Shown here piece after piece: positions 5,945-7,020 of a stretch of 7,020 nucleotides of DNA. Source of the stretch: Bermanella sp034111105 (GTDB lineage: Bacteria; Pseudomonadota; Gammaproteobacteria; Pseudomonadales; Oceanobacteraceae); contig JAWUXY010000172.1 in NCBI GenBank assembly GCA_034111105.1, forward strand, positions 1 to 7,020, given 5' to 3'. Each line of letters opens with the position of its first letter. Positions within the stretch are counted from its first letter, which is position 1. The notes under the pieces are model-generated. The model was not told the DNA's origin. It saw only the letters and a program-made list of their open reading frames with translations, and did not search any database. The position numbers and the translations under genes are program-made.

Positions 5945-6745
5945 ATGATCAAAGGATTGCCATTTACACTGGCTTTTATTGCACTACCAACATTTTCCGC
6001 GCCACAGCTAGAGACTGAAATTAAAGCAGGAGATATCTGGGTTCAAGCAAGTTATTCTGAAGTTGATGCACAATTAGAGTATATCAACCCGATCACCAAT
6101 GCTGATATTGATAAAACAACTTCATCAAGTAATGCAGATCTTAATGGTCTTACTGTTCTTGAATCTGAATTGGCATTCAAACCTGTATTCGGTCTTTATC
6201 TTAGTCATGAAAATGAAAAGTTACAGACTGCTAGAGTTAGCTTTGGTCTGATAGGAAAAACGTCTAGTAATAAAAATATTATTGCAACAATTGCAGTGGA
6301 TCATAGTGAGTATCCGAACCAGCGTAGAGGTTCAGTGGGTTTTGAGTTACACGCACAAACTACGGATCTAGAATCTAGATATTATAATCAAATTGGGTTT
6401 TTAATTAGTATTCCGAAAGATGAAGGAGAAGAAAAGGGCGGTGAATTAATTTCATTAGTCAATAAATTTAAACTTTCCCCGATTGAAAAAATCGATACTA
6501 TTTTAAAAAGTGGTATTATTTTCCAAAAAGATGAAAAAAATAAAACGAGTGGTGGAACGGTATCATTTGACCCGGCTTTTCTTATAGGGGGAGAGCTAGC
6601 GTTTAATTTTACATCTCAGCTGTCAGCATCCTTGTCTATTACTAAAGCATTTATGGATAGAACAAATGAAGACAAATTTTCGAATAAATTTGATATGGAT
6701 GTGAATGCAACGTTATACGAAGTTGAATTTATTGGCCGTTTCTAA
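5945..6745 (+). CDS. Putative outer-membrane beta-barrel protein, unknown function
   Basis: This protein of 266 aa was not recognised as a named family. Residues 1-18 form a signal peptide (Lys3, a hydrophobic core, then ALPTFS); cleavage is more likely after Ser18 than after Ala19, because Pro20 would block the latter. The mature part has many short alternating hydrophobic/polar stretches, for instance TARVSFGLIGKT (96-106 region), NIIATIAVDH, GSVGFELHA, QIGFLISI, LIGGELAFNF and LSASLSIT. It ends in EFIGRF, with the terminal Phe typical of barrels inserted by the Bam machinery. A polar Ser/Thr/Asp-rich stretch (about 51-68) could be a loop. Four of six arginines use AGA, and a hand count of 6121-6180 gives about 33% GC, unlike parts of the neighbouring antiporter. 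It diverges from that gene and converges on an RND pump gene; a link to either is not shown. A periplasmic beta-rich protein is the main alternative. Confidence 0.75.
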   Translation: MIKGLPFTLAFIALPTFSAPQLETEIKAGDIWVQASYSEVDAQLEYINPITNADIDKTTSSSNADLNGLTVLESELAFKPVFGLYLSHENEKLQTARVSFGLIGKTSSNKNIIATIAVDHSEYPNQRRGSVGFELHAQTTDLESRYYNQIGFLISIPKDEGEEKGGELISLVNKFKLSPIEKIDTILKSGIIFQKDEKNKTSGGTVSFDPAFLIGGELAFNFTSQLSASLSITKAFMDRTNEDKFSNKFDMDVNATLYEVEFIGRF

Positions 6746-6763
6746 ATTCTTGAAATCATCTCA

Positions 6764-6817
6764 GTAGGGTGGGCACTGCCCACCATTAAGAATTGAGTCG
6801 GGCAATGCCCGACCTAC
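6764..6817. repeat. REP-like inverted pair (BIME-like element)
   Basis: GTAG (6764-6767) is followed by a stem GGTGGGC/GCCCACC with loop ACT, ending at 6784. After a 12-nt spacer comes GTCGGGC/GCCCGAC with loop AAT (6797-6813), then CTAC (6814-6817), the reverse complement of GTAG. The outer 12-base arms, GTAGGGTGGGCA and TGCCCGACCTAC, are inverted copies with two mismatches. This is the layout of paired REP sequences: a GTAG-headed palindrome facing an inverted partner. It fills the gap between two convergent genes, 18 bp after one stop and 14 bp after the other, where such elements commonly occur and may block read-through or stabilise 3' ends. The family copy number cannot be judged from one locus. 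Confidence 0.7.
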
Positions 6818-6831
6818 AGGTTCATCCTTTC

Positions 6832-7020
6832 TTAAATTTCTTTTTGCTTATTCGCTTTCCCATGCACCCAGCCGTACAAAATAGGCAGCACAAATAACGT
6901 TAATAACGTGGATGAAATAATCCCGCCAATAACCACAGTGGCCAACGGCCGTTGCACTTCGGCTCCTGTGCCGGTATTTAATGCCATGGGCACAAACCCT
7001 AAGCTTGCCACTAATGCGGT
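6832..7020 (-). CDS. C-terminal end of a CzcA/CusA-type RND efflux pump
   Basis: The last 62 residues of an inner-membrane RND transporter enter from the right edge on the minus strand and end with TAA at 6832-6834. The segment ALVASLGFVPMALNTGTGAE is followed by VQRPLATVVIGGIISSTLLT and LFVLPILYGWVHG. This is the characteristic final membrane region of heavy-metal efflux RND pumps of the CzcA/CusA group, which work as trimers with a periplasmic adaptor and an outer-membrane channel. The last stretch, KANKQKEI, is a short cytoplasmic tail. Metal specificity (Cu/Ag or Co/Zn/Cd) cannot be told from this end. Only the 3' end is in the window; the gene itself shows no sign of being broken. Confidence 0.88.
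   Translation of the reverse strand, partial: TALVASLGFVPMALNTGTGAEVQRPLATVVIGGIISSTLLTLFVLPILYGWVHGKANKQKEI

Noticed and set aside
6764..6817. Reading the palindromes as an ordinary intrinsic terminator
   Set aside because: Neither strand has a T-run after the GC-rich stems, and the GTAG/CTAC ends and paired inverted layout fit REP elements better.

Overview
The window looks like chromosomal DNA of a moderately AT-rich gammaproteobacterium, probably marine or aquatic. This is inferred from the kind of genes present (a KefB/KefC-type antiporter, a PuuB-like oxidoreductase, a CzcA/CusA-type RND pump end) and from a REP-like inverted pair; no 16S or other phylogenetic marker is present. All identifications come from reading motifs by eye, without database searches.

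Layout. The left edge holds the last 44 codons of an unassigned plus-strand gene. It converges on a long run of minus-strand genes. Read in their own direction, from right to left, these are: a KefB/KefC-type potassium/proton antiporter (608 aa), a PuuB-like FAD-dependent amine oxidoreductase (best start gives 434 aa), a two-gene RES-Xre toxin-antitoxin module, and an alpha/beta hydrolase (288 aa). Hairpins lie in the gaps after the antiporter and after the oxidoreductase, and the antitoxin has its own palindromic operator-like boxes. The run is therefore probably several transcription units rather than one operon.

To the right, divergent from the antiporter, is a plus-strand gene for an exported protein of 266 aa. 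It has a signal peptide, alternating beta-strand-like segments and a C-terminal Phe, which suggests an outer-membrane beta-barrel of unknown function. Its DNA is AT-rich and it encodes four of its six arginines with AGA, unlike the antiporter beside it. It converges on the 3' end of a heavy-metal-type RND efflux pump gene that runs off the right edge. The short gap between the two holds a pair of inverted REP-like palindromes (a BIME-like element).

How the parts relate. The only clearly coupled pair is the toxin-antitoxin module: the antitoxin has a near-ideal ribosome binding site, the toxin start overlaps the antitoxin stop as ATGA with no ribosome binding site of its own, and two AT-rich boxes 29 bp apart sit upstream as probable autoregulatory sites. 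Antiporter and oxidoreductase are neighbours but no pathway link between them is visible. No new multi-gene system could be demonstrated. The least explained items are the foreign-looking beta-barrel gene, the operator architecture of the RES-Xre module and the REP-like pair.
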